Positions 41,622 through 50,854 of a stretch of 64,000 nt of DNA are shown here, in pieces (the first letter of the stretch is position 1; each line of letters opens with the position of its first letter). The notes under the pieces are model-generated. The model searched no databases. It was not told the DNA's origin and saw nothing but the letters and a program-made list of their open reading frames with translations. The DNA is taken from the NCBI GenBank assembly GCA_023458755.1, contig JAEWYE010000009.1:25702-89701 (forward strand). The letters are read 5' to 3'. This DNA is from Bacillota bacterium (lineage in GTDB: Bacteria > Bacillota > Clostridia > Oscillospirales > Acutalibacteraceae). The translations under genes were made by a program, and so were the position numbers.

Positions 41622-43028
41622 GTGAAAAAGGTATCAAAAGTTCTGGCACTGCTTTTAGCAGTTTCTACGCTCACCGGCGCGTTGTCCGCTTGCAATTCGG
41701 GCACGCCGACTTCTTCCGCAGGCTCTCAGGCAACCAATTCCGCTGGGGGAGAAAAGGTCACCATTACCTATGCACAGTGGGGCAATGACACTGAAACAAA
41801 GGCAGCAAAAGAGGTTGCCGCAAAGTTCAATGCATCTCAGAATCATATCAAAGTTGATATTATGCAGATTGACCACGAAAGTTACATATCAAAACTGAAT
41901 GCCATGGCAACCGCGGGGCAGCTGCCGGATACCGGTATCATGAGCGAAGCCGGTGTTCTGACCTTTGCGAATAACGATATGCTGGCTGACATTTCCGGCA
42001 TGTATGATAGCAATGCACCAAAACCGCTTGAAAGTCTTGCTTTCAAACACAACGGCAAAACGGTCGCGTATTCCGCCGCTAACGAAATTTTGAACATCTG
42101 GTACAACAAAGACTTACTGGAGCAGGTTTGCAAAAAGCAAGGCTTAAAAGCAGAAGACTATACGCCTCCCGCCACTGCGGATAAGGCGTGGACTTGGGAT
42201 GAATATGTAAAAGTTGCGAAGACCTTAACACTGGATACCAAAGGTAAAAACGCCAATGACTCAAGTTTTGACGCAAAGAATATCGCAACCTACGGCTGCT
42301 CCGTCAATACATTGCCATGGCAGATGGAAGTTTGGCCATTGTCCAACGGCGGCGGCTTCTATTCCGCAGACGGAAGCAAATGCACCATTAATGATCCAGC
42401 CGCAACAGATGCGATTCAGGCAGTAGCGGATTTGTACCTCAAAAATCATTGTGCCCCGCAGCCAGGTGCTTCCACCACCGCGCTCAGTACCACCCTTGGC
42501 ACGCAAAAAGTTGTAATGGCCACGGACGGTGCATGGAACGTTGGAACCTATCTTGGACCGGATGCAAAATTCAAATACGGCGTTGGTGTTCTGCCCTATT
42601 TCAAGAATAAAGTTACCATCTGCACCGGCGGCCCGAATGTTGTGTTTGCCACCACAAAGCATCCGCAGGAAGCTATGACTTGGCTCAAATGGTACTCGCA
42701 GGAAGAAAACAACTGGGATAATCTAATTAAAGTCGGCACATGGATGCCTATTTTGGAATCCTGGTATACAGACAGCGCAAAAACCAACAAATGGATTGAC
42801 AATAAGAACTTCCCGGAGCACAATATGTATAAGAGCGCAGTCGTGGATTATGCACATAACAATTCAAAATCCACTGCGTGGTACTATGTAGGCGGAACGG
42901 ATGTTTTCAACACAACTCTGGATTCTGTACTTTCTCATGTATGGAACGGTGACATGACCGCTAAAGATGCAATTAACAAATATTATTCCAAATTAAATGA
43001 AGCATTTGAAAACGGAAAAGCAAAATAA
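41622..43028 (+). CDS. Family 1 sugar-binding lipoprotein of the arabinoside transporter
   Basis: 468 residues. It starts with GTG 41622, 7 nt after AAGGGGG; the ATG two bases earlier is in another frame. The signal ends in lipobox GALSAC. The mature domain is MalE-like (ITYAQWGNDTETKAAKEVAAKFNASQNHIKVDIMQ, ANEILNIWYNKDLLEQ, GAWNVGTYLGPDAKFKYGVGVLPYF). It should bind arabino-oligosaccharides that the GH127 and GH51 enzymes then cleave inside the cell. It heads the operon with two permeases, a DUF624 protein and GH51; the ATPase is not encoded here and is probably shared (MsmK type). Confidence 0.93.
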   Translation: MKKVSKVLALLLAVSTLTGALSACNSGTPTSSAGSQATNSAGGEKVTITYAQWGNDTETKAAKEVAAKFNASQNHIKVDIMQIDHESYISKLNAMATAGQLPDTGIMSEAGVLTFANNDMLADISGMYDSNAPKPLESLAFKHNGKTVAYSAANEILNIWYNKDLLEQVCKKQGLKAEDYTPPATADKAWTWDEYVKVAKTLTLDTKGKNANDSSFDAKNIATYGCSVNTLPWQMEVWPLSNGGGFYSADGSKCTINDPAATDAIQAVADLYLKNHCAPQPGASTTALSTTLGTQKVVMATDGAWNVGTYLGPDAKFKYGVGVLPYFKNKVTICTGGPNVVFATTKHPQEAMTWLKWYSQEENNWDNLIKVGTWMPILESWYTDSAKTNKWIDNKNFPEHNMYKSAVVDYAHNNSKSTAWYYVGGTDVFNTTLDSVLSHVWNGDMTAKDAINKYYSKLNEAFENGKAK

Positions 43029-43093
43029 CAGGCAAATTAGCAAATTGATTATGTAAAGTTGAAGCAGCGGGGTATCGGCTCAACGGAACCGGT

Positions 43094-43120
43094 GCCCCCT
43101 GTAACTTCATTAAAGGGGGC
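43094..43120 (+). promoter_or_regulatory. Hairpin covering the permease ribosome binding site
   Basis: GCCCCCT (43094-43100) pairs perfectly with AGGGGGC (43114-43120) around a 13-nt loop. The second arm contains the GGGGG ribosome binding site for the GTG start at 43128. It would restrict permease translation and protect the 3' end of the binding-protein message. Confidence 0.65.
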
Positions 43121-43127
43121 CCAATTC

Positions 43128-44105
43128 GTGGCAGATACAACACAAAGCGGTGCGGAACAGGCGTTGCAGTCCGGCATTGCGTCAATAACAAACAAACCCC
43201 GCAAGATTTCGGGCAGAGGCAGGCGGCAGAAGAAGGAATCCAGAATCGCATACCTTTGTTTGATTCCTGTATTCCTGGGGCTCTCAATTATCAGTTACAT
43301 CCCCACCGTTTCTGTTTTTGTTCTGAGCCTGTTCAATTGGAACGGACTGTCAAAGCCAAAATTTGTTGGGTTGGATAATTTCATCAAGATTTTTACCAAT
43401 GATATGTATTTCATTGATTCTTTACGTGTAACCATCCTCTATGCATTTATGGCAGTATTATGGTCACTGCTCTATTCCCTGATTATCGCATTGCTGCTTA
43501 ACCGCAAAATACCGGCCCGCGCATTCTGGCGTGCCATTTACTTTATTCCGTATTTGCTGCCCGCGGTAGGCGTTTTTACCACCTGGCGCTGGATGTACGA
43601 AGTAAACTACGGCTTAATTAACTACGGAATCCGTCTTTTGGGACTGCCGCCTCAACAGTTTTTGCAAAGTCCGCAGCAAGTGCTGCCTTCCCTTGCTTTA
43701 ATCGCAGTTTGGTGCAGCGGCAACCTGATTGTTATTTTTCTTGCCGGTTTGCAAAATGTTCCGCGTGTCTATTTGGAAGCAGCGGAAATTGACGGCGCAA
43801 ATGCATGGCAAAAATTTTGGCATATTACTATTCCAAGCATTTCTCCGATTATCTTCTATAATGTTCTTATGGCACTCATCAGCAATCTTCAGGTTATCAA
43901 TCCGGCACTCGCCATTACAAACGGCGGCCCGGAAAACGGGTCTATGTTTATGTCCTATCTCATTTATCTCTATGCATTCACAAAGAATAAAATCGGCTAC
44001 GGGTGCGCCTACGCGGCAGTCTTCTTTGTCATTGTAGGCATTGCAACGGCGATTTTGTTTAAAACTTCAAAATCTCAGTTCAGTGTGGAAGGAGGAAAAG
44101 ATTGA
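43128..44105 (+). CDS. Sugar ABC transporter permease (MalF-like)
   Basis: 325 residues with six membrane helices and the CUT1 EAA loop (YLEAAEIDGANAWQKFWHITIPSISP). The start is GTG 43128, 8 nt after a GGGGG site. The open frame extends 23 codons upstream to an ATG at 43059 but would then run through the hairpin and the site. The long charged N-terminus (about 45 residues, KISGRGRRQKKESR) precedes TM1. It forms the pore with the next permease. Confidence 0.9.
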   Translation: MADTTQSGAEQALQSGIASITNKPRKISGRGRRQKKESRIAYLCLIPVFLGLSIISYIPTVSVFVLSLFNWNGLSKPKFVGLDNFIKIFTNDMYFIDSLRVTILYAFMAVLWSLLYSLIIALLLNRKIPARAFWRAIYFIPYLLPAVGVFTTWRWMYEVNYGLINYGIRLLGLPPQQFLQSPQQVLPSLALIAVWCSGNLIVIFLAGLQNVPRVYLEAAEIDGANAWQKFWHITIPSISPIIFYNVLMALISNLQVINPALAITNGGPENGSMFMSYLIYLYAFTKNKIGYGCAYAAVFFVIVGIATAILFKTSKSQFSVEGGKD

Positions 44106-44986
44106 TGGAACAGGTAAAAGAAATAAAGAAGACCGGAATACTTGCCAGCAGAAAGCGTTCCGAACAGCTTTCAAACGGGCTTTCCCTTCTAGTCGTTGCG
44201 ATTTTGGCTGCTATGGTTGTGCTGCCGATTTACTGGATTTTTCGTTCCTCGGTCATCAGCAACGGAGAGTTATACGCGTATCCTCCTAAATTCCTTCCGC
44301 AGGAATGGCTGTGGTCCAACTACTCCCGTACGTTGGAATCCTTTGCATACTGGACTTATTTAAAAAATACATTTACAATTATTATACCGGCCGTGTTTGC
44401 CGGTACAATTACCGGAATTTTCAGCGCTTATGCCTTTGCAAGGCTGAAGTTTAAAGGTAAAAAACTGATTTTCACCTTGTGCGTCGGTACTATTTTGCTG
44501 CCGGGCATGGTCACACTGATTCCGCTGTACATTTTCTGGACGCGCGGGTGCGGACTGAATGATACCTACTGGCCTCTTATTCTCCCGTTTTTCACCGGCG
44601 GCGGTTTCTTCAATATCTTTCTTATCAAACAGTTTATGGAAACCGTACCGAAAGAACTGGATGAGGCAGCGGAAATCGACGGTGCGTCCCACATGCGCAT
44701 TTTGTGGTCGATTCTGGTTCCGTCCATCAAACCCGCTATTGTGGTAGTTGTTATGCTGCTGTTCATTCAGCTTTGGAACGACCTTTTACAACAGATGATT
44801 TATATCAATACAATGGATAAGTACACATTCGCAATCGGACTTACCACCTTTACCGGCGCGTTCGGCACGAAATGGAACTACGCGATGGGCGCCACCTGTA
44901 TGACCATTGCACCGGGTATTATTATTTATCTTTTGGGTCAGCGCAGTTTTGTGGAAGGTATTGTACTGACCGGTATGAAAAACTAA
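44105..44986 (+). CDS. Sugar ABC transporter permease (MalG-like)
   Basis: 293 residues with six membrane helices and the EAA loop DEAAEIDGASHMRILWSILVPSIKPA. Its ATG overlaps the upstream stop (TGATG), and the ribosome binding site GGAGG lies inside the preceding gene, so translation is coupled. The C-terminus QRSFVEGIVLTGMKN is the standard MalG-type end. Confidence 0.94.
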   Translation: MEQVKEIKKTGILASRKRSEQLSNGLSLLVVAILAAMVVLPIYWIFRSSVISNGELYAYPPKFLPQEWLWSNYSRTLESFAYWTYLKNTFTIIIPAVFAGTITGIFSAYAFARLKFKGKKLIFTLCVGTILLPGMVTLIPLYIFWTRGCGLNDTYWPLILPFFTGGGFFNIFLIKQFMETVPKELDEAAEIDGASHMRILWSILVPSIKPAIVVVVMLLFIQLWNDLLQQMIYINTMDKYTFAIGLTTFTGAFGTKWNYAMGATCMTIAPGIIIYLLGQRSFVEGIVLTGMKN

Positions 44987-45016
44987 ACACGAAATCTTCG
45001 GAAGGGAGAAAAAGCA

Positions 45017-45760
45017 ATGAGTTGGATGGAACAAATCCGAGCCAAACGGTTTGCACCGGGCAAGGGGGTTTTTCAGTCTTCGCCCCAAAAGGGACCTGCT
45101 CGCTTTTTCTTCCTTTTTGCCACTTATTTTTGGAACTTAATTGGAATTAATCTGCTGTTTGTACTGTGCTGCTTACCGGTAATTACCATTCCTACAAGTC
45201 TGTGTGCACTCAACCGTTACCTGATCAAAATGGTTCGCGACGGTTTTGGCTTTTCGTTGAATGATTACTGGAAGGAATGGAAAAATCAGCTTGTCAAAAG
45301 CCTGCCTGCGGGTATTGTATGCGCGCTTCCGCTTACCTACAGCTATTACCTGCTCAGTATGTCTTCCGGAAAGCAGGGCAACGGCATGGTTTTTGCTTTC
45401 GGCATTTTCTGGCTGATTTTCGGACTTCTTCTGGGCAGTTATGTTTTTGTTTTGAAAGCGATGCTGACCCTTCCGCTGACGGCAATCTTAAAAGACTCCT
45501 TAATCTTAATTATTGCCGAATGGAAAGCCACTTTCTGTGTTATGGGCGTAACTATACTCGCGGCGGCGGCTGGTTTGGCGTTATTTCCCTATTCACTTCC
45601 GGTGCTGGCCGTGTGCCTGATCTCATGGGTACAGTTGGCACTGTGCTGCATCATCAATGTACCAGTTCAAAAGCGTATTATTATTCCTTATGAACAGCAG
45701 CAAACGGAAGAAAACGCAGTGGATTCCTCTGATATTTTTAACAGGAGAAATGAAGAATGA
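45017..45760 (+). CDS. DUF624 (YesL-like) membrane protein
   Basis: 247 residues with about five membrane segments. The opening half WNLIGINLLFVLCCLPVITIPTSLCALNRYLIKMVRDG is the DUF624 signature. YesL-like proteins regularly accompany CUT1 transporters for plant glycans, but their role is not established; assembly or regulation of the importer is suggested. ATG 45017 has GGGAG 10 nt upstream. Its end overlaps GH51 by four bases (ATGA). Confidence 0.9.
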   Translation: MSWMEQIRAKRFAPGKGVFQSSPQKGPARFFFLFATYFWNLIGINLLFVLCCLPVITIPTSLCALNRYLIKMVRDGFGFSLNDYWKEWKNQLVKSLPAGIVCALPLTYSYYLLSMSSGKQGNGMVFAFGIFWLIFGLLLGSYVFVLKAMLTLPLTAILKDSLILIIAEWKATFCVMGVTILAAAAGLALFPYSLPVLAVCLISWVQLALCCIINVPVQKRIIIPYEQQQTEENAVDSSDIFNRRNEE

Positions 45761-47271
45761 CAAAAGCAAAACTGCTGCTGGAAAAAGATTTTACAATTGC
45801 AAAAGCAGACAGACGCCTGTTCGGCTCATTTATTGAGCATCTTGGGCGAGCAGTATATACCGGCATTTACGAATCGGGCCACCCCCATGCAAATAAGAAC
45901 GGTTTTCGTAAAGATGTGATACAGCTTGTGAAAGACCTGCACGTACCAATCATTCGTTATCCCGGCGGAAATTTTGTTTCCGGCTACCGCTGGGAGGACG
46001 GTGTCGGCCCCGTGAAAAACAGGCCGCACAAACTGGACCTCGCTTGGCGCACGCTGGAAACCAACGAAATCGGTGTGAACGAGTTTTCGTCCTGGTGCAA
46101 ACTGGTGGATGCGGACGTTATGATGGCGGTCAACCTTGGCACTCGGGGTATTCAGGATGCATGTAACCTGCTGGAATACTGCAACATTGAAAAGGGCAGT
46201 TATTACAGTGATCTGCGCCGCACACACGGCGTGACTCAACCGCATAACATTAAAACATGGTGCCTTGGCAATGAAATGGACGGTCCGTGGCAGATCGGAC
46301 ACAAAACGGCACAGGAATATGGCCGCCTTGCCTGTGAAACCGCACGGGCCATGCGCCAAATTGATCCCGATATTCAACTTGTGGCCTGCGGCAGTTCCAT
46401 GTCAACTATGCCCACGTTCCCGATGTGGGAAGATGAGATTTTAACGAACACCTATGACGATGTGGACTTTATCTCACTGCATCAATATTATGGTAACCGT
46501 GACAATGATACAAAGGATTATTTGGCGCAGTCACTGGAAATGGATCAATTCATTCATACGGTTACAGCGGTATGCGACTATGTAAAGGCAAAGAAACGTT
46601 CTTCCAAAACCATGCAGCTCAGCTTTGACGAATGGAACGTGTGGTTTCATTCCAGTGCGGAAGAAGAAGACATCACCAAAAATCACCCCTGGGGTAAAGC
46701 GCCGCACTTGCTGGAAGATGTATATAATCTGGAAGATGCCCTTGTAGTTGGTACTTTGCTGATTACCTTACTGAATCACGCAGATCGCGTAAAAATGGCA
46801 TGTCTTGCCCAGCTTGTCAACGTAATTGCTCCTATTATGACCGCACCCGGCGGCAAGGCATGGAAGCAAACCATTTATGATCCGTTTCTTCATGTTTCCC
46901 GTTATGCGGACGGTATGGTTTTGCGCCCGGTATGCATATGCGATAAATATGACAGTAAAAACTATACTGACGTGCCTTATCTCGAAAGCACCGCTGTTTG
47001 GAATGAGGAAACGAACGAAATTATCATATTTGCCGTAAACCGGAATTTAGAGGAACCGATGGAACTTTCCTGCCAAATCGATGGATTTGGCAGCTATCGT
47101 GTACTGGAACATTTACAAATGAGCGGAGGCGACCTGAAGGCGGTCAATACCGCTGAAAGGCAGCCTATTCATACAGACTTGGGAGACACCGGCCGTGAAG
47201 AAGATAATATGCTTTCCATTTGTCTGCCAGCTGCTTCATGGAATGTTATCCGCATGAAAGCAGAAAAATGA
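45757..47271 (+). CDS. GH51 alpha-L-arabinofuranosidase
   Basis: 504 residues, cytoplasmic, the usual GH51 length. The acid/base is E173 in CLGNEMDGPW and the nucleophile E292 in SFDEWNVW. The N-terminal FGSFIEHLGRAVYTGIYE and IRYPGGNFVSGYRWEDGVGP are family blocks, and a C-terminal beta-sandwich ends the protein. It releases alpha-L-arabinofuranose from arabinan or arabinoxylan oligomers. It is the last gene of the LacI-controlled operon, translationally coupled to the DUF624 gene, with a strong terminator downstream. Confidence 0.96.
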   Translation: MTKAKLLLEKDFTIAKADRRLFGSFIEHLGRAVYTGIYESGHPHANKNGFRKDVIQLVKDLHVPIIRYPGGNFVSGYRWEDGVGPVKNRPHKLDLAWRTLETNEIGVNEFSSWCKLVDADVMMAVNLGTRGIQDACNLLEYCNIEKGSYYSDLRRTHGVTQPHNIKTWCLGNEMDGPWQIGHKTAQEYGRLACETARAMRQIDPDIQLVACGSSMSTMPTFPMWEDEILTNTYDDVDFISLHQYYGNRDNDTKDYLAQSLEMDQFIHTVTAVCDYVKAKKRSSKTMQLSFDEWNVWFHSSAEEEDITKNHPWGKAPHLLEDVYNLEDALVVGTLLITLLNHADRVKMACLAQLVNVIAPIMTAPGGKAWKQTIYDPFLHVSRYADGMVLRPVCICDKYDSKNYTDVPYLESTAVWNEETNEIIIFAVNRNLEEPMELSCQIDGFGSYRVLEHLQMSGGDLKAVNTAERQPIHTDLGDTGREEDNMLSICLPAASWNVIRMKAEK

Positions 47272-47330
47272 AATTATTATAAGTTAAAAAATGGTATCCC
47301 CCGTTATATTCAATTTTCCCTTAGCCCAGT

Positions 47331-47368
47331 AATATCCATAACACTTATCCGTGTTATGGATATTTTTT
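47331..47368 (+). terminator. Terminator of the arabinoside operon
   Basis: A perfect 14-bp stem AATATCCATAACAC/GTGTTATGGATATT with a 6-nt loop, then TTTT. It lies 60 bp past the GH51 stop. Confidence 0.85.
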
Positions 47369-47514
47369 ATGGTCTTTAGCAAAAAGCACTTGCTATGTCG
47401 ATGTAATAAAAGGCTAAAGGTTTTTGGCTCCAAGGCCATTGCTTTTTTAAACCTCATAAAATGATACTGACCAAACATACGCTAAACAATGAAAGAGCGG
47501 CCTTAACTTTATAA

Positions 47515-47543
47515 TTTACCATTTCCATAAAACATGGTATAAT
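47515..47543 (+). promoter_or_regulatory. Promoter of the first LytTR regulator/kinase operon
   Basis: TTTACC (47515-47520), 17 bp, TATAAT (47538-47543) with an extended TG one base before the -10, 35 bp upstream of the regulator start. Confidence 0.6.
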
Positions 47544-47577
47544 TTGTATAATAGTATCAAAAATGGGAGGAAATCAT

Positions 47578-48306
47578 ATGTCAATCAAAATAGTAATATG
47601 TGATGACGCTGAGGATGACATCGTGCAATTATCAAGTGCACTTTTCGCATATGACCCCTTATTTGAAATCACCACCTTTACCAACGGAAAAACGCTGATT
47701 GATGAATTGTTGGAAAATAACATTTTGGTTGATCTTCTGTTTCTGGATATTTACATGCCAGGGATTGACGGTATTGAAACAGCACAGAAAATACGTGCCA
47801 TGCGCAAGGATGTTAAAATTATCTTTCTTTCATCAAGTAAGGATCATTACTCACAGGCCTATGAGGTGTTCGCGTTTAATTACATAATAAAGCCATTTGA
47901 CAGGGAACGTCTGTATGCCGTGCTGAACTGCGCCCTTGATGAGCTTCGAAAAGAGAGTGGCTATAAAATCCGTGTCCAGTACAAAGGAACCACGCACAGC
48001 GTAAACTGCCGTGACATTCTATACCTTGAAAGCCGAGATAAACTGCTCCTGTTTCACCTTGCGGATGAAAACGTTCTGCAGTGTTACGGAAGACTAGAAG
48101 AAATACAAAAAGAACTGCCGGGGCAATTTTTTCTTCGCTGCCATCAAAGCTTTCTTATCAATCTCGCTCAAGTGACAGAAATGGGTGAAAACTATTTACG
48201 TGTAGGTTCGGCTATGATTAGCGTTTCAAGAAAATACAGGAAAGAAGCAAATGATCGGTACTATGCGTACCTGTTTTCCCATATGGGGGGAGGGAAGCCG
48301 CAATGA
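47578..48306 (+). CDS. LytTR family response regulator (surface-protein locus, first system)
   Basis: 242 residues. The receiver has DD at 9-10, phospho-acceptor D57 (LLFLDIYMPGIDG) and a lysine in YIIKPF. The C-terminal LytTR DNA-binding domain is at about 135-235 (YLESRDKLLLFHL, FLRCHQSFLINLAQV). ATG 47578 has GGGAGG 6 nt upstream. It overlaps the kinase gene by four bases (ATGA). LytTR proteins bind pairs of direct repeats about two helical turns apart; such a pair lies at 50301-50330, in front of the downstream genes. Confidence 0.94.
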   Translation: MSIKIVICDDAEDDIVQLSSALFAYDPLFEITTFTNGKTLIDELLENNILVDLLFLDIYMPGIDGIETAQKIRAMRKDVKIIFLSSSKDHYSQAYEVFAFNYIIKPFDRERLYAVLNCALDELRKESGYKIRVQYKGTTHSVNCRDILYLESRDKLLLFHLADENVLQCYGRLEEIQKELPGQFFLRCHQSFLINLAQVTEMGENYLRVGSAMISVSRKYRKEANDRYYAYLFSHMGGGKPQ

Positions 48307-50255
48307 AAAAGCCGAAATACACCAAAGGGCTGCTGATTTCCGGAATCCTGTTTGTTGTTTTAATCTCTCATCTTCCGGTAATTTACACGCTTTTTTACCA
48401 CGACTTGACCGGTGTGCCTACATCGGAAAAAGGAAACATAAACCTTGCCGGAAATTTGTCCCAACAACATACTATTTTGGATGGACAATGGGAATTTTAC
48501 TGGAATCGTCTGATTGTCACCAAACCTAAGCAGGCAACAGCCCCTGATTTTTTTATTCAGGTGCCGGATTACTGGTCACGGTACAAAATCAACGGTAACT
48601 ACCTTCCTGTGGGCGGGTTTGCAAGCTACCGGTTGATGTTAAAAGGATTGAACGCTTCCCGACCCGTTACGGTTTATTTACCGGATTTCGGCAGAGCCTA
48701 CCGGGTGTTTCTTGACGGCAAGCTCACCGCGGAAAGCGGTACAATTTCCGAAAACATGGCAGAGGTCTTCACGACAACCAAGGCGAATCTTTACCCGGTG
48801 ACACTGTCTGCGGGGCAGGAACACGAGATTGTGATTGAGGTCTCGACTACACGCTTTTCCGGGCTGTACATGGCCCCTGTCCTCAAAGATTACATTGCTG
48901 CCGTTCAGGAGAACAGCGAACGGAACAATCTTCGGCTGATTCTGTTCGGAATGGTACTGTTTTCCTTTTTTATTCTGCTTGTTGCTTACATTCTGTCATT
49001 CAGGGGAAATACGCATTCTGTCTGGCTCCCGGTTATGGGCTTTTGTGTCATGCTGCGTATCATGCTTACCACAGAGTTTTACAGCTTCTGGCAGGATACC
49101 GCGTTTTTTCACCTATCCTATGAACTTACCAACCCGCTGATGTTCCTAATTTCCTTTGCGTTTAAGTATCTGCTGATTTTTCTGATTGAGGAACTGCTGG
49201 GAATTGCATTTTCCAAAAAAGAAAAGCTGGGTTTTCTGATTTATTATGCCGCTCTGTTTCTCCTGTATCTTTTCATCCCGCGCGGAATCTACAACCGACA
49301 TCTGACTATCCTACTGCCGGTCTGTGCCTTTGCAATAGAAATATATGCGTTCTTTAAGGTCTATCATAATCGGCAGCAGATGAAAAAGCACGAGTTGCTG
49401 GTTTACTGGGGCACCGTGCTTGCAATAACCGGGCTGATTGTTGACTGCTATTATATCAATGGCAACATCTACCTCAATCTATCATTGGCCCTGTTGGTTA
49501 CGTTTTCGGTATACCTGATGATACTTAGTCTGATTTCATCCATGCAGGCTGCAGATGTATACCGTGATTTTGCCGTGTCATCTGCCCGGCTGTCTCAGGC
49601 AAGAGCACAAATTGCCATGCAGGCAGAGTATTACGATGCGCTCAGCGCACAGATGAACGAAGTCCGCGCTATTCGACATGATCTGCATCATTTTGTGGGT
49701 ACGATCAGGCGACTGTCCGAAGAAGGGCAATATGAGGAGTTAGACAGACTTCTGAATGAATATGGTGAGAAAACCACATCCTCGCCGCTGCCGGTATTCT
49801 GCGAAAATATTGTTGCAAACTCGATTCTCGGCTATTATTTTCTGCGTTTCAGAGAACACGAAATTCCGTTCAACTGCACCTGCCATATTTCAAAACAGCT
49901 TTTGGTCAACAATAGTGACCTCTGCGTTGTTCTTGGCAATGCGTTGGAAAACGCGATGGAAGCCTGCGGGAAATTGGAGCATCGGGAGAAGCGATATGTT
50001 TCAGCGGAAACAAGAAGCATAAACGGAAAACTGCTGATTAAAATAGAAAACTCATATAACGGTCTCCTCAATCAGCGCGGCGGCCGTTATATTTCCACAA
50101 AAGGCAGCGAACATCACGGGATTGGCCTGCAAAATATTAAAAAGGTTGTAAACTCTTACGGTGGCTTCGTCAAAATGGAGCACAGCCAAACCACCTTCAC
50201 TCTGATGGTAGTTTTTCCGAATTCCCCTCCCTCGGCATCTTCCGAACCTCTTTAA
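48303..50255 (+). CDS. GHKL sensor kinase with extracellular jelly-roll domain (7TMR-DISM type)
   Basis: 650 residues. TM1 is at about 8-30. An extracytoplasmic beta domain of about 180 residues (GQWEFYWNRL, VPDYWSRYKINGNYLPVGGFASYRL, VYLPDFGRAYRVFLDGKL) has the look of 7TMR-DISM/galactose-binding-like sensor domains. Seven membrane helices at about 215-420 follow, then the His box VRAIRHDLHHFVGTIRRLSEEG and a HATPase with NALENAMEACG and GIGLQNIKKVV. It is cotranscribed with the LytTR regulator. The signal is unknown; a sugar or wall fragment is plausible. Confidence 0.9.
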   Translation: MKKPKYTKGLLISGILFVVLISHLPVIYTLFYHDLTGVPTSEKGNINLAGNLSQQHTILDGQWEFYWNRLIVTKPKQATAPDFFIQVPDYWSRYKINGNYLPVGGFASYRLMLKGLNASRPVTVYLPDFGRAYRVFLDGKLTAESGTISENMAEVFTTTKANLYPVTLSAGQEHEIVIEVSTTRFSGLYMAPVLKDYIAAVQENSERNNLRLILFGMVLFSFFILLVAYILSFRGNTHSVWLPVMGFCVMLRIMLTTEFYSFWQDTAFFHLSYELTNPLMFLISFAFKYLLIFLIEELLGIAFSKKEKLGFLIYYAALFLLYLFIPRGIYNRHLTILLPVCAFAIEIYAFFKVYHNRQQMKKHELLVYWGTVLAITGLIVDCYYINGNIYLNLSLALLVTFSVYLMILSLISSMQAADVYRDFAVSSARLSQARAQIAMQAEYYDALSAQMNEVRAIRHDLHHFVGTIRRLSEEGQYEELDRLLNEYGEKTTSSPLPVFCENIVANSILGYYFLRFREHEIPFNCTCHISKQLLVNNSDLCVVLGNALENAMEACGKLEHREKRYVSAETRSINGKLLIKIENSYNGLLNQRGGRYISTKGSEHHGIGLQNIKKVVNSYGGFVKMEHSQTTFTLMVVFPNSPPSASSEPL

Positions 50256-50265
50256 TCACCTTCTT

Positions 50266-50296
50266 ACCCTGTAAAACGTTTTTACAGGGTATTTTT
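50266..50296 (+). terminator. Terminator after the first LytTR/kinase operon
   Basis: ACCCTGTAAAA pairs with TTTTACAGGGT around a 3-nt loop, followed by ATTTTT. It isolates the kinase operon from the surface-protein promoter just downstream. Confidence 0.85.
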
Positions 50297-50300
50297 ATGC

Positions 50301-50365
50301 CAATTTCGCCATTAATAGGGTCAATTTCGCAATTCCTTAGGTTTTATTGAATTTACAATTATAAT
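50301..50365 (+). promoter_or_regulatory. LytTR-type direct repeats and promoter of the first large surface protein
   Basis: CAATTTCGC occurs at 50301-50309 and 50322-50330, exactly 21 bp apart. A weak -35 (TTAGGT, 50337-50342) and a perfect -10 TATAAT (50360-50365) with 17-bp spacing follow. Direct repeats two turns apart next to a poor -35 are the standard layout of a LytTR-activated promoter. Confidence 0.7.
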
Positions 50366-50449
50366 GGAAAGAAAGATTCGTAATTACGGAATACCGGTAG
50401 GAAAAGCATTCGCATTGATAGAAGAGGTATGAAAAGAAAGGAAATCACG

Positions 50450-50776
50450 ATGACCTTCCGGCTTTACCCGCAGACAGAAAAAACATGGATTTTTACGGAG
50501 CCGCGCAGCAGGTGCAGACTGCCTTATCGTACTGTGAAAGAAATACGGGTGCTCTATCCATGTGAGAACTTCCTCATAGTCGGCGAAATTGGCAGCCGCT
50601 CAAGGCCTCCCGAACGCGGGGATATCCTTCTTACAGAGGATGGCAAATCTATCCCCATCCTGCCGAGAGGAAGTCGGCACAGGCCTTTTGAGTGGGTTGC
50701 CGGGTATATCGCGGTGGAGAAAAACACTTATATCGCGGCGGTACGGAGCATATTCCCCACCCTTTTTCTAAGATGA
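50450..50776 (+). CDS. Small basic protein of unknown function preceding the surface protein
   Basis: 108 residues from ATG 50450, preceded by AAAGGA at 8 nt; ATG 50429 is also in frame but its site is too close. It is soluble, Arg- and Pro-rich, with no signal peptide or membrane segment. Recognisable stretches are FLIVGEIGSRSRPPERGDILLTEDGK and AGYIAVEKNTYIAAVRSIF. No family was recognised. It lies between the LytTR-type promoter and the surface-protein gene, 78 bp upstream of the latter, so it should be co-induced. Confidence 0.6.
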   Translation: MTFRLYPQTEKTWIFTEPRSRCRLPYRTVKEIRVLYPCENFLIVGEIGSRSRPPERGDILLTEDGKSIPILPRGSRHRPFEWVAGYIAVEKNTYIAAVRSIFPTLFLR

Positions 50777-50854
50777 GCAAAGGGCCAAATTACCCAAAAA
50801 GACGGTACAGAATCACCCAGACCTCATTGATTATAAAAATAACAGCAGAGGAGA

